A stretch of DNA of 64,000 nt, taken from NCBI GenBank assembly GCA_045564915.1, contig JBJLGL010000013.1:248001-312000 (forward strand), given 5' to 3'. This stretch comes from JAQWRV01 sp045564915 (GTDB taxonomy: Bacteria; Pseudomonadota; Alphaproteobacteria; Rhodospirillales; Rhodospirillaceae). Below are positions 35,737-45,548 of the stretch, piece after piece. The notes under the pieces are model-generated. The model was not told the DNA's origin. It was given only the letters and a program-made list of their open reading frames with translations, and made no database searches. A program made the translations under genes and the position numbers. How positions within the stretch are numbered: position 1 is the stretch's first letter; each line of letters starts with the position of its first letter.

Positions 35737-37092
35737 ATGCCTCCCAGGAATGACAAGAGTGATACCGTTAGCCCCCCCACCAAAGAGCTTTTGGGCACGC
35801 TATCAGAGGGTTCTACTGGCGGGGAAGTCCAACCAAGCCGTAGGGCCAACGGCAATGCTCAAAAACAAGGATCATCAGTATTTTCGGTTTGGCAGATACT
35901 CCGCATTAAAGCATTTAGGGGTTTCTGGATAGCTGGACTGTTTTCACTAATTGGGTCCTGGATGCAGAATATTGGCTCCGCTTGGCTAATGACAGATCTT
36001 TCTAGTTCGCCATTTCTAGTTGCCATGACTCAATCGGCACAGATGGTACCAATGATTTTCTTAGCCTTTATCGCAGGCGCTCTAGCAGATATGGTTGACA
36101 GGCGACGCTATATGATTGGTGTGATGTGTTGGATGATTACCATCACGCTGACATTAGCTGCCTTAACCTACATGAACCTGATCACACCTTTTTGGCTTAT
36201 TTTCTTCACTCTACTACTTGGTATTGGTGGTGCCTGCCAAATGCCTGCAATGTCTGCCGCTATTCAAGATATTGTGCCCCGCGCAGAAGTCGTTAATGCC
36301 GTTACTCTGAACTCGCTATCAATGAACATATCCCGGTTGATTGGCCCTGCTGCTGCCGGGCTTCTGATTGGACTGGGCGGGGTCGCTCCAGCTTTCTTGG
36401 TAAATGCAATTAGTTACTTAATATTTATGGGCGTTGTATACTATTGGGAGGGTCCACCAATGCGCCCGCAGCAACGCCAAGGCCTATGGTCCAATATCTC
36501 TGCAGGCATACGTTATGTGCGCCGGGCTAAGAGATTCCAGGCAGTCCTAATCAGAGGCTCATTTCATTTTTTCTGCGCTAGCGCGGTAATGGCTTTATTC
36601 CCCTTGCTCGCACGAAATGAACTTAATGTCGATCCCGAAGCTTTTGGGATACTCATGGGAGCAGTCGGCGTTGGGGCAATCGTAACCGCCCTCTTTATAG
36701 CACCCTGGGTAAATGCTCGGTATAGCCGGGACCAGATAGTCTTATGCGCTGGTCTAATCTTGGCGTTAAGTCTTTATGGCGTGGGTGTCGTGCGTGATGT
36801 CAGGTATTTCTCCGTGGTTTTATTTTTCTATGGTGGGTCATGGATGATTTGTATGTTGTCGTTTCAAGTTGCCTCCCAAATGGTGCTACCTTCATGGGTA
36901 CGGGCTCGAGGTCTATCTGTATCAATGATGAGTTTTACAGCAGGTATGGTAAGCGGTGGATTAATATGGGGTGCATTAGCGCAGGTTGTAACCATGGAAA
37001 CCGTTTTTGAGATCGCGGCTGGTGTCATGGTCATCGCTACCTTAACGACTGCACGATATAGTATTTCAAGCAACAAGACTGAAGACGCATAA
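35737..37092 (+). CDS. MFS transporter, MFS_3/EntS-like exporter
   Basis: A 451-residue protein with twelve predicted membrane helices after a polar N-terminal tail of about 55 residues. The stretch GFWIAGLFSLIGSWMQNIGSAW and the loop ADMVDRRRYM resemble the MFS_3 (PF05977) group that includes the enterobactin exporter EntS. A possible internal start nearer the first helix cannot be excluded. It is followed after 41 nt by an MDR gene on the same strand. The transported compound is unknown. Confidence 0.86.
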   Translation: MPPRNDKSDTVSPPTKELLGTLSEGSTGGEVQPSRRANGNAQKQGSSVFSVWQILRIKAFRGFWIAGLFSLIGSWMQNIGSAWLMTDLSSSPFLVAMTQSAQMVPMIFLAFIAGALADMVDRRRYMIGVMCWMITITLTLAALTYMNLITPFWLIFFTLLLGIGGACQMPAMSAAIQDIVPRAEVVNAVTLNSLSMNISRLIGPAAAGLLIGLGGVAPAFLVNAISYLIFMGVVYYWEGPPMRPQQRQGLWSNISAGIRYVRRAKRFQAVLIRGSFHFFCASAVMALFPLLARNELNVDPEAFGILMGAVGVGAIVTALFIAPWVNARYSRDQIVLCAGLILALSLYGVGVVRDVRYFSVVLFFYGGSWMICMLSFQVASQMVLPSWVRARGLSVSMMSFTAGMVSGGLIWGALAQVVTMETVFEIAAGVMVIATLTTARYSISSNKTEDA

Positions 37093-37133
37093 AACTACTA
37101 CAATGAGCATATTTCTATGACCCATCGAGCACT

Positions 37134-38147
37134 ATGAGCAATATTAGATCTCGTAAGCTTATCATGACCCAATACGGCGAAGATTTTAGGGGCTGCTCTA
37201 TGATTGTTGACGCCGAGATTGGGAAACCTGGATACGGCGAAGTACTCATACGCAACGTTTACGCTGGCGTTAACGGGGTCTACGATCTAAACATGATTCG
37301 AGATGCAGTTAGCTATATTAGTTATACACCGCCGATGGACCTAGGCATAGAAGTTGTAGGTAGGATTGAGAAACTAGGGCCAGGTGTGAATGATTTTAAA
37401 GTTGGTGACGCAGTAGCCACATGGAAAGTAGGTAGTGGTTACCGTGATTATCAGATCGCTGAAATCGACCGTTTACACAAAGTTCCCAGTGCTACTCCAG
37501 AAATCCTTTGCCTAATGCCTACGGGAATTTCAGGTATGGTCGGCATTGAGCAAGTCGGTGAGTTAAAAAACGGCGAAACCGTAGCAGTCTCGGCTGCTGC
37601 TGGAGGACTAGGACATATCGTGGTCCAGGTAGCAAAAAAAGCAGGCAATCATGTCATTGGCATATGTGGTTCCGAAGAAAAGGTAAATAGGTTGAAAGAA
37701 ATTGGCTGCGATCGACCAATTAATTACAAAACAGAAGATGTAGCTGCAGTTCTACAGAAAGAATATCCTAGAGGCATAGACATCGCATACGATTCGGTTG
37801 GGGGTAAGATCTATGACGCCTTTATAGATAATTTAGCCATAAAAGGCCGATTAGTCATTTCGGGTTACACCTCTGAAGTAGGTCAGCCGTGGGAACTGGT
37901 AACAAGTCCACGGATATATCAAAAGCTATACTTCCGCTCTGCTTCTGTGCGCGGTTTTATCAACCCTCAGTATGAAGCTCACCAGCCCTACGCGGCGAAG
38001 AGACTCGTAAGCATGTATCAGAGGGATGAATTGACGGTCTTTGTGGACGCCACACCCTTTTCAGGTTTAGAAGCAATCCCGGATGCTGTAGAGCACTTGC
38101 TCAGTGGAAGGAATCTTGGGAAAGTAGTCGTTAAATTAGACATTTGA
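37134..38147 (+). CDS. NADP-dependent MDR oxidoreductase (quinone/enone reductase-like)
   Basis: A 337-residue zinc-free MDR. The cofactor domain shows GETVAVSAAAGGLGHIVVQ (AxxGxxG type), ICGSEEKVNRLKEIGCDRPINY and DIAYDSVGGKIYDAFIDNL, features of the PTGR/ZADH2 (prostaglandin or enone reductase) branch. It is distinct from the two tandem MDR genes at 16762-18813. It starts 41 nt after the MFS gene and could be co-transcribed with it. The substrate is unknown. Confidence 0.84.
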   Translation: MSNIRSRKLIMTQYGEDFRGCSMIVDAEIGKPGYGEVLIRNVYAGVNGVYDLNMIRDAVSYISYTPPMDLGIEVVGRIEKLGPGVNDFKVGDAVATWKVGSGYRDYQIAEIDRLHKVPSATPEILCLMPTGISGMVGIEQVGELKNGETVAVSAAAGGLGHIVVQVAKKAGNHVIGICGSEEKVNRLKEIGCDRPINYKTEDVAAVLQKEYPRGIDIAYDSVGGKIYDAFIDNLAIKGRLVISGYTSEVGQPWELVTSPRIYQKLYFRSASVRGFINPQYEAHQPYAAKRLVSMYQRDELTVFVDATPFSGLEAIPDAVEHLLSGRNLGKVVVKLDI

Positions 38148-38217
38148 ACTAATATGATACGGTCACAAGAGTGGCGCTCAAAGAACCATTTTAATTAGAT
38201 AAATAAGAGATAAGTAA

Positions 38218-39123
38218 ATGTTAAAACAAACCTTGATAATCGCAATAATAGCTTTAGCTCTACCTGGATACGCAACCGCTGGTCAGCACGACCTCAATAC
38301 CCCTGAGGGAATAGCTAAGGTCATGCGTAAGATCCAATGTTCACTCAAAGATGGTGAACCAAGAACATACTGGTGGCATGGCAAAGCGTTTGGCCGGCGT
38401 ATGGGAATGTCTGATAAGCATCTGTTCGACGTCGAGGGTATGAATATTCGTCACTGTGATACCGTGCGTGACAAAGACGGAAACTACGGCTACACACTGC
38501 GGACGCGCGAGATATTACTCTACAAAGACAAGAAAACTGGGGAAGTTCTAAGGACTTGGAATAACCCATATACCAGCGAAATAGTAGAAGTCTTCAATGT
38601 AGATAATGATCCTGTGAACTCGGGACCTTCCTTTGGCCTTGGTCGCGATGGAAAAGTACAAGAGTTTCCTGGCGATATGTTAGGCGATCGTTGGTGGTTC
38701 ACCTCAACTATTCCATTATATTATCAAAATGTTCTTTCTGGCGATTATCAGAAGTATATCGGCGGTACCTACCGTGCGACTGAGATGTTCAATTTCTTTG
38801 GTGATATAGAAAGCCTGATGGATAGCACAGTAGACTCTGCAAACGTGCAAGTGGGCTGGGTTCGCCATTCCGATTGGCTACCTTGGATGAAAATGGCTGG
38901 ACGCGACGGCATTATTTACATGCATACCGCAGGCAGAAAACTGGATAAATGGTCTGATATGTCCGATACAATGAAAACTGAAATTAGTAAAAATTACCCC
39001 AAATACACTGATCCACCGCCACTTGATGATGACCGGGAAAACGTGACCTCGTGGACCTTTTTTAAGAAAAAGATGGAAGAGCGAGGTGGTCCTGAACCGT
39101 TAAAACGTGAATTTCCATTTTAA
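38218..39123 (+). CDS. Secreted DUF1838 family protein
   Basis: A 301-residue protein with a signal peptide ending in YATAG near residue 22. The mature part matches DUF1838 (PF08894): DGEPRTYWWHGKAFGR, NIRHCDTVRDKDG, TWNNPYTSEIVEVFNVDNDP and a Trp-rich C-terminal half with SDWLPWMKM. The function of the family is unknown; members are often near oxidoreductases. It follows the MDR gene by 70 nt. The 251 nt after it hold nothing I recognise. Confidence 0.83.
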   Translation: MLKQTLIIAIIALALPGYATAGQHDLNTPEGIAKVMRKIQCSLKDGEPRTYWWHGKAFGRRMGMSDKHLFDVEGMNIRHCDTVRDKDGNYGYTLRTREILLYKDKKTGEVLRTWNNPYTSEIVEVFNVDNDPVNSGPSFGLGRDGKVQEFPGDMLGDRWWFTSTIPLYYQNVLSGDYQKYIGGTYRATEMFNFFGDIESLMDSTVDSANVQVGWVRHSDWLPWMKMAGRDGIIYMHTAGRKLDKWSDMSDTMKTEISKNYPKYTDPPPLDDDRENVTSWTFFKKKMEERGGPEPLKREFPF

Positions 39124-39374
39124 CTCAGGGGAACTCTTAGATAGGGGTCATAAAGTCACACAAAGACTGCCCTCTATTCTTATCTCTATTAATTCATTAT
39201 GCATCGAACGCGTGCCTCTGTTTAGCAATTCCGTAATAGGGTAAGATTTCCTAAGTAATTTCAGAGCTTCTTGAAACGAGCACGTAAGAAGCCGATAAAC
39301 GGTTCTCTGCAGTCAGCACAGCCTACAGAAATTTTCTGTACTTCAACTACCGTCGCCACATCCGATAGTTTGAG

Positions 39375-40511
39375 CTAGATAATTCCCTTCTTCTCCAGGC
39401 GGGAGATAACACCTTTTTGTGCCTCTACAAAGTGTTTACGCTCTGGCTTCTTAAGCGAACCATCTTTCTTGATAAGACTATTTGCCGGTTGAAACACGTT
39501 CGCGGCATAGCTGGCTGCGTAAGCTTCAAACCTCTGCCGGATTAGGGTATTTCCTAGACCGGTCTTCCGTCGCTGACGTCGCAAAGCGGAAACATCAATT
39601 TCTGCTGTAGCACTAGCATTCTCTCCGGGACCAGCAATACGAATTACTTGCCCCTTATAGTCTACAATACGAGACCCACCGTTAGCTGAATCATCCGTTA
39701 GATCAGTATTATGAATTCCAGCAGTGTTACACGAAACAACATAAGCCATATTTTCCACAGCACGACTCACTTTGGCAGCATCTTTGTCAGTCAAAGACGG
39801 TGTTGACAGTTCGCTGGATGAATGGACAAAGACTTCTGCACCGCGCATGGCAAAACACCTTGCTACTTCTGGATATAGAATTTCCTCTGACGCTATGGGC
39901 GCAAGCCGTCCAATGTCTGTATCCACTACCGGGAAAATACCGTCTAATCCATAAAGATCGAGATACTTGTCCCACACGTCGTGAGGTGTCGGCGAATACA
40001 TGGAGTTGAGCCTCCGGTAACGCAAGATAACGTCACCGGATGGTCCAACTATGAACGAAGTTTGGAAGTAGTAGCCGGGGAAAAATTTATCAGTTTCATA
40101 GGCATTACCCGCCAAATAAAGTGAATTATCTTGAGCAATCTGACCGAATCTTTCGTACTCGGGCCCGTCGACATCGATTGCTGCTTTATCGGCCCAATCA
40201 GAGATAGTCTCACCTTGTGGGAAAGAGGTGAGAAGGTATTCGGGCAATACGATAAGTTTAGCGGATGTACCCACCCAATTCTTTATTCCGGTTACTTTCT
40301 CTTTGATGTGGTCCAAGGCTATAGACATGCGGGCTCGTGCACTATCCCGGTCCAAGCACCTAGTCACGCTAAGCGTGGCTAGCTGTAAAGCAATCGCCGT
40401 ATAAATCGGAACGTCGGAGCTTTTAGCTTTCTTCAACTCACTCACTAGCTTGACCGGATGTAATCCTGAAATAGTTTTTTTCTTAGAATATTTTTTTGGT
40501 TTAGAAGCCAT
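39375..40511 (-). CDS. Nitrilase-superfamily protein with substituted catalytic Cys and Lys
   Basis: A carbon-nitrogen hydrolase fold of 378 residues from ATG 40509-40511, with a Lys-rich N-terminal tail. The catalytic Glu is kept (E91 in VLPEYLLT). The position of the catalytic Lys reads RYRRLN (R167), and that of the nucleophilic Cys reads IASEEILYPE (S208 instead of the usual Cys before Y/E-E-ILYPE). TCA for Ser is clear in the DNA. The fold is otherwise intact, so this may be a pseudoenzyme or use a different chemistry. An open frame to 40631 overlaps the TonB gene and is not preferred. Confidence 0.8.
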   Translation of the reverse strand: MASKPKKYSKKKTISGLHPVKLVSELKKAKSSDVPIYTAIALQLATLSVTRCLDRDSARARMSIALDHIKEKVTGIKNWVGTSAKLIVLPEYLLTSFPQGETISDWADKAAIDVDGPEYERFGQIAQDNSLYLAGNAYETDKFFPGYYFQTSFIVGPSGDVILRYRRLNSMYSPTPHDVWDKYLDLYGLDGIFPVVDTDIGRLAPIASEEILYPEVARCFAMRGAEVFVHSSSELSTPSLTDKDAAKVSRAVENMAYVVSCNTAGIHNTDLTDDSANGGSRIVDYKGQVIRIAGPGENASATAEIDVSALRRQRRKTGLGNTLIRQRFEAYAASYAANVFQPANSLIKKDGSLKKPERKHFVEAQKGVISRLEKKGII

Positions 40512-40536
40512 TAAAGTCGCCCCCAAAGAAATTCTT

Positions 40537-42642
40537 TTAGTACGCGAGTCGGATACCGACCCATAGAAACGCTGGCGCCCCATAAGTAACAAGCCCTGCT
40601 GCCGATCGCCCAGCCTCGACTCTGGTCCCAAATATATTCTCAGCAGCTAAGTATAACTCAATACTCTGCGATACATTATAGGCGAATTGAGCATTCACTG
40701 TCATAAAGCTATCCAACTGTCTAAGATTTTGGTCATCCTCAAACTGCCTACTTGATGCGAGCAAATCTATAGTAGCTATCGTATTAAATGTAGGCTGAAA
40801 ACGGAGTTGCAAAGTTGCTTGATGACGAGCTACTTGTGCCAGTCGATTCCCTATAAGTTTCTGAGAAGAAAGACTCTTCTTGATTACTGGGTTACTAAAC
40901 ATATATCCAGCGCGTAGATCAAAGAGAGGCGAAAGACTCAGGATTGCATCGATTTCTGCTCCCCAGGTCTGCACCCTACCGAGGTTTTGCCGCTGCCTCA
41001 GGCTACCTCCGCTAGGTATAAAAGTCCTGAACTCTGAGTTGAAACCAGGCACTGTCGTGATAGTTGTGTTAGCAACAGGATTATACAAATCATTCCTAAA
41101 AACATTCGCTATCACGGTGTACTCTTTGTAGTTCCAGTCCACGCCAACTTCTGTACCTACCATATGCTCATTACGAAGCAGATGGTTGGCTTCAGTAATA
41201 TCTTTTCCTACACGGAATGGGCGGTAAAGTTCGTTCAGAGTTGGAATACGAAAACCAGAATAAATGGATGCCCTAAATATAACTTCCTGAGAAATTTCAA
41301 CACGAGCACCTAGACGCCCATTAGAGATCCATCCCCCCCTCTCACTAAAGGTACGATCAACTAGAATTGTCCCAGTCTCAAGACTATTTTCCTTACGCTG
41401 GCCCTTATATTGCTGCCATCTATCTACCCGCCAGCCAATTGTGAATAGTGTCCTCGCGGCCTGCAGGTGCCCTTCTAAGAAGGCTCCCGCAATAAATTGC
41501 TCTCCACCTGCCTTTCGACTGCGAGTAAAGCCAGCACCCAGGTTGCGAAACCGCTCATTAGTTTCGCCGTCAGCGAGGCGAAAATCAGCGCCACTCTCAA
41601 GGGTCCATGAGGCCTTATTTTGCCATCGCAGCAAGACACTGCCACCAACCATAGTAGCCGGAACATCAAACTGATTAAGGACTGGCCGCACGTTATCCCG
41701 CGTTTCATCAAAAGCGCCAAAGATACTCTCAAAGTCTTTATGGCGTAGGTAAAGGCTAGACTGCCACGCGGGATTTGACGATGGAGAGTCATTCATACCC
41801 GTCACAGATACATCAAAAGTTCTAGTCTCCGCCCTGGCAACTTCAGACCCATTGATTAATGAACTTGTGCTTACCGAACCGGCTAAGGACCAAACTGTCC
41901 CTTTGGACGATTGCATTCGCCATCCAATGCGGCCGCCTTCACTATGACTGCCCAAAGGCTGGTCAGCAGCCCCGCGTTGTAAGGGATCAATAGAAAAATA
42001 TCCATTACTATGTCTCGCGTGTAAGCCACCGAAAAATGTTCCCCGCTCAGTGTCAAGCTCAAATATAGCCGCACTAGAGAGGCTTTCCTTATTGCCAAAA
42101 CGTATGTCGGCCTGAATATCCTCGCCATTCATCACCCTACTATCTAGCCTAACAACACCAGCAAGGGCGGCATTACCCCAAGGCCCAGCACCTCCGCCCC
42201 GGATAACTTTTGCTTTACTTATGAATAGGGGTGGCAGCTGTGACCATTCTACCCAACCACCAAACGGATCATTCTGAGGTACGTTATCCAGAAGAATCAA
42301 GGTCCTTCCGGCACCGTTGGGTCCCAACCCCCTCAAACTCACGCCATGCGTTGTTGGATGAGACGCACGTGATGCTTGACGACGAAACAAGTTAAATCCT
42401 GGCACACGCCGCAAAACATCGTCTAACCCGAAAGCCGGACCCTTAAGTAAACTTTGATCCAGATCCACTGAACTATAAATTTGCTGTGATAATGAATCAG
42501 ACAAACGACGAACGCTGACTTTTATTTCCTCTACTTCTTGGCAAATAACAGCTGACACATCGAGTACAAAGAATACAAAGACCGCTAAAATAGAGAGGCG
42601 AACCATAAATCTAGCCTTGGTGAACAACATTATTGATAACAC
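40537..42642 (-). CDS. TonB-dependent outer-membrane receptor
   Basis: A 701-residue receptor. A signal peptide covers roughly the first 34 residues (hydrophobic core LAVFVFFVLDVSAV), with alternative starts at residues 5 and 13. EEIKVSV is a plausible TonB box. The plug has LDDVLRRVPGFNLFRR, SLRGLGPNGAGRTLILLDNVP and VIRGGGAGPWGNAALAGVV. The rest is an amphipathic beta-barrel ending in an aromatic residue (IRLAY). The ligand (siderophore, cobalamin, glycan) is not clear. It is upstream of the nitrilase-like gene by 25 nt and could share its message. Confidence 0.9.
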   Translation of the reverse strand: MLSIMLFTKARFMVRLSILAVFVFFVLDVSAVICQEVEEIKVSVRRLSDSLSQQIYSSVDLDQSLLKGPAFGLDDVLRRVPGFNLFRRQASRASHPTTHGVSLRGLGPNGAGRTLILLDNVPQNDPFGGWVEWSQLPPLFISKAKVIRGGGAGPWGNAALAGVVRLDSRVMNGEDIQADIRFGNKESLSSAAIFELDTERGTFFGGLHARHSNGYFSIDPLQRGAADQPLGSHSEGGRIGWRMQSSKGTVWSLAGSVSTSSLINGSEVARAETRTFDVSVTGMNDSPSSNPAWQSSLYLRHKDFESIFGAFDETRDNVRPVLNQFDVPATMVGGSVLLRWQNKASWTLESGADFRLADGETNERFRNLGAGFTRSRKAGGEQFIAGAFLEGHLQAARTLFTIGWRVDRWQQYKGQRKENSLETGTILVDRTFSERGGWISNGRLGARVEISQEVIFRASIYSGFRIPTLNELYRPFRVGKDITEANHLLRNEHMVGTEVGVDWNYKEYTVIANVFRNDLYNPVANTTITTVPGFNSEFRTFIPSGGSLRQRQNLGRVQTWGAEIDAILSLSPLFDLRAGYMFSNPVIKKSLSSQKLIGNRLAQVARHQATLQLRFQPTFNTIATIDLLASSRQFEDDQNLRQLDSFMTVNAQFAYNVSQSIELYLAAENIFGTRVEAGRSAAGLVTYGAPAFLWVGIRLAY

Positions 42643-42899
42643 TTTAGGAATAATTACTGCAAAATTTAAGAAAGAGTATCCTAACTGAATTAGGGAAAGA
42701 AATGTAATGCTTCTTAGATCATTGGCCTATATCATCTAAGCTGTTAGAAAAGAATGCATGATCCTATCTGCTACAAACATGACTCCCATCCGCTCAGCCA
42801 AGAATAGCCGCTGTCTAGAAAAAGGCTTAAAAGAACCCATCTCTCAATGTAATTTTACTACTAGCTATGTATGCGTGGAAAACCATTAAGGAAAAGGAC

Positions 42900-43991
42900 A
42901 TGTCGGACAAGGATGTGATAGTCGAGGATACAGCAGGACAGGCTAAGCCAGTTCCTAATACCTTGTTGTTTGCAGCCTCAATTGGATTAATCGCGCTTAC
43001 TATCTATCTCTTGGTTGTCGGACAGAGCATTCTTGTTCCATTGGTTTTGGCGATCTTCATAACCTATCTTCTGCGAGCGCTTGCCCATGGCCTGGAGAGA
43101 ATTCAGATTGGGAACTGGATACTACCAAACAACATAGCTTTGGCGGTGTCGATCCTAATCTTACTTCTGTTGATAGTTATTCTTGTGCAACTAGTCGCTG
43201 GCAACATTAACTCTATTATCGATGCTGCCCCCGCGTATCAGGAGAAATTGCAAGAGTTATTCTCAAATCTCCAAAGGGTTGTAGATAAATGGCTAGGAAC
43301 ATCACTAACCATTGGCAGCCTAAGGGAGAATATCGACGTCCAAGCAGGGATATTAAGGCTTGCTGGAGCATTGCAGAGTATTGCGAGCAACACATTCCAG
43401 ATTTTCTTATATGTTGCGTTTCTTTTGCTGGAGGCCCAAACGTTTGATTTAAAAATAAAAGCTTTTGCATCTACACCAGAGCGTGAAGCAGCGATCAAAC
43501 GAACTTTGAATTCAATCGGAATAAATATTGAAAAATATGTATGTATCAAAACAGCTATGAGCCTCATTGTGGCTATCCTGAGTTACTGTATCCTGCTAGT
43601 GGCTGAGATTGATTTTGCTGCCTTTTGGGCTCTACTAATCTTCATATTAAATTATATTCCATACATTGGTTCTGTTATAGCGGTTGCTTTCCCTGTCGTG
43701 CTGAGTCTGCTGCAATTTTCTTCTATTATACTCACAGCTTCAGTATTAATAGGTTTGCTGGGAGTTCAAATTCTTGTGGGGAATATTGTTGAACCACGAA
43801 TTACCGGAAAGTCACTAAATCTAAGCCCAGTTGTTATTGTTTTAGCACTCTCTGTTTGGGGTTCTATTTGGGGAGTTATTGGTATGATCTTGAGCGTGCC
43901 AATCATGGTTATAGTAATGATCGTGTTATCACAGTTCTCAAAAACCAGACCTATCGCCGTCTTAATGTCTCAGAGCGGGGAGATTCGTTGA
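42900..43991 (+). CDS. AI-2E/PerM family membrane transporter
   Basis: A 363-residue PF01594 membrane protein with about eight helices. The soluble helical part FSNLQRVVDKWLG in the middle and the conserved ILNYIPYIGSVIAVAFPV and LVGNIVEPRITGKSLNLSP stretches (split for length) are diagnostic. Members have been linked to export of signals or to Na+/H+ exchange. The frame is open from 42867, but ATG 42900 has TAAGGA 7 nt upstream. It is divergent from the TonB receptor gene. Confidence 0.87.
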   Translation: MSDKDVIVEDTAGQAKPVPNTLLFAASIGLIALTIYLLVVGQSILVPLVLAIFITYLLRALAHGLERIQIGNWILPNNIALAVSILILLLLIVILVQLVAGNINSIIDAAPAYQEKLQELFSNLQRVVDKWLGTSLTIGSLRENIDVQAGILRLAGALQSIASNTFQIFLYVAFLLLEAQTFDLKIKAFASTPEREAAIKRTLNSIGINIEKYVCIKTAMSLIVAILSYCILLVAEIDFAAFWALLIFILNYIPYIGSVIAVAFPVVLSLLQFSSIILTASVLIGLLGVQILVGNIVEPRITGKSLNLSPVVIVLALSVWGSIWGVIGMILSVPIMVIVMIVLSQFSKTRPIAVLMSQSGEIR

Positions 43992-44109
43992 ATACCGTAA
44001 TATTGGACTAATACTTGCCACTTTATTATAGCATCTTACTAAGACACTAAACGCGACTGAAAGAAATCAATATCGAGAATAAAATGCTTCGATAAAGGAG
44101 ATTCTACCA

Positions 44110-45246
44110 ATGCCAAACCAACATCCCCATGCCGTTCTCGTTGAACCTCTTCATGACGAGCAGTCCCGTCAAAACTATTACATGGATATCCGGCGTCATT
44201 TAGCAGCTGAAGTCCTTCCAGGTAATAAATTAGCATACCAAGCAGAGGTTAAACCGTCCTTCCTTAAGGAATATGGCCGTGAACCAGGTAATCGCCATGA
44301 AGTGGGTAAAGTCATGACGAAGAATGACTACTATCAAATGTACTCTGCAATACAGCGCCATACACAAGAAATGACCTGGGACAGCGTTATTGATTCCGTA
44401 GAGCGCGATTTACCCCGTCTCATAGAGAATGCGAAAGAGGTGAGCGGAAAGACAGGCGGAACATTAGCGCTTGATCCTGACTTCATGGTACCGGGTTATC
44501 TTACATACTACGATATTCACTTACAGCCTGGCGCCTACCACGCGTCATACTCTGAAGATGATGTATCGGCGGGTGCTTTGTATGATCGAGGTACCTTTTT
44601 GTATACCCTAGGTAATATTGGTTCCAAGATGGATTACTTGGGTCGAACCCTGGTTCAGCACTACAAAAAACTCTACCCAGAGGCACAACCGAAACGTATT
44701 CTAGACATGGGATGCTCGGTTGGACAAAGTACAATCGCATGGGCGGAAGCATTCCCAGATGCTGAGATTCATGCAATTGACGTAGGCGAGTCGCTACTTC
44801 GGTACGCACACGCCCGCGCAGAGGACCTCGGACACAAGATAAACTTCAGCCAGCAGAATGCCGAAAATACCAACTTCGATGATGAAAGTTTCGACGTCGT
44901 GATCTCTCATATCATCATGCACGAGACAAGCACGAAAGCAGTCGGTAAGATTTATTCGGAGAGCCTACGCCTCTTACATAATGGCGGCGTCATGATGCAC
45001 ATGGATAACCCCAGGTTAAAAGGATTACCTCCCTTAGAGAGCTTTCTTGCATCGTGGGAAGTGTACAACAATAACGAGCGCTTTGGCGGTACTTATCGAG
45101 AGATGGACATAGCTGCTGAAGCCGTAAAGTCTGGGTTTTCTGCCAAAAAAGCACGTATGGAGATGGTTCCTGCATATGGCCCCGGCAAGAGCATGAACTA
45201 TGGAACACAGGGCTTTCAGTTCCCTGCTTGCATCGCTGAAAAGTAG
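44110..45246 (+). CDS. Class I SAM-dependent methyltransferase with long N-terminal extension
   Basis: A 378-residue protein. The C-terminal two-thirds is a Rossmann methyltransferase: motif I RILDMGCSVGQST at about 196-208, acidic loop IHAIDVGESLLRYA, and motif IV region FDVVISHIIMHET. The N-terminal 170 residues are not a common methyltransferase module and may shape the substrate site. AAAGGAGA stands about 8 nt before the ATG. It is followed by a short hairpin at 45251. The substrate is unknown. Confidence 0.82.
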   Translation: MPNQHPHAVLVEPLHDEQSRQNYYMDIRRHLAAEVLPGNKLAYQAEVKPSFLKEYGREPGNRHEVGKVMTKNDYYQMYSAIQRHTQEMTWDSVIDSVERDLPRLIENAKEVSGKTGGTLALDPDFMVPGYLTYYDIHLQPGAYHASYSEDDVSAGALYDRGTFLYTLGNIGSKMDYLGRTLVQHYKKLYPEAQPKRILDMGCSVGQSTIAWAEAFPDAEIHAIDVGESLLRYAHARAEDLGHKINFSQQNAENTNFDDESFDVVISHIIMHETSTKAVGKIYSESLRLLHNGGVMMHMDNPRLKGLPPLESFLASWEVYNNNERFGGTYREMDIAAEAVKSGFSAKKARMEMVPAYGPGKSMNYGTQGFQFPACIAEK

Positions 45247-45548
45247 CACTGCATCCAGTTTGGATGCGATTAGAATCTTAAATATTATGTATTGCTAAGG
45301 TAACTATCGACTTACTTTTTAATCTTTTTTTTTAACCAAATATACACATACACAACATATTTAAGTGTGACTCAAAAGCCACCGTTTAGAAAAAAAGAGA
45401 TAAAAAATTAAGATCGAGTCTTGAGGCGAGACAACAGGATATGCGAACAATTTAAAGTTGATGCGTGCGAAATGCGATTCAACGTGTTATTATATTCGTC
45501 CTTTCGGCGTCTAAATTGTTGTTAACAACTTCACAGGATTTAATCACT
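45247..45548. other. AT-rich intergenic leader before the histone-like gene
   Basis: This 302-nt stretch contains the 45251-45267 hairpin and then a very AT-rich tract with T-runs near 45315-45335 and A-runs near 45389-45411. I see no gene in it. It probably carries the promoter of the histone-like gene, but no clear -35/-10 pair stands out. Confidence 0.5.
45251..45267 (+). terminator. Possible weak terminator hairpin after the methyltransferase gene
   Basis: GCATCCA-GTT-TGGATGC forms a perfect 7-bp stem 5 nt after the stop. No T-run follows, so it may be a 3'-end stabiliser rather than an intrinsic terminator. Confidence 0.35.

Noticed and set aside
45465..45548. Extended N-terminus of the histone-like gene
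   Set aside because: The leader is hydrophobic and unrelated to the repeat composition, and ATG 45549 has its own AGGA site.
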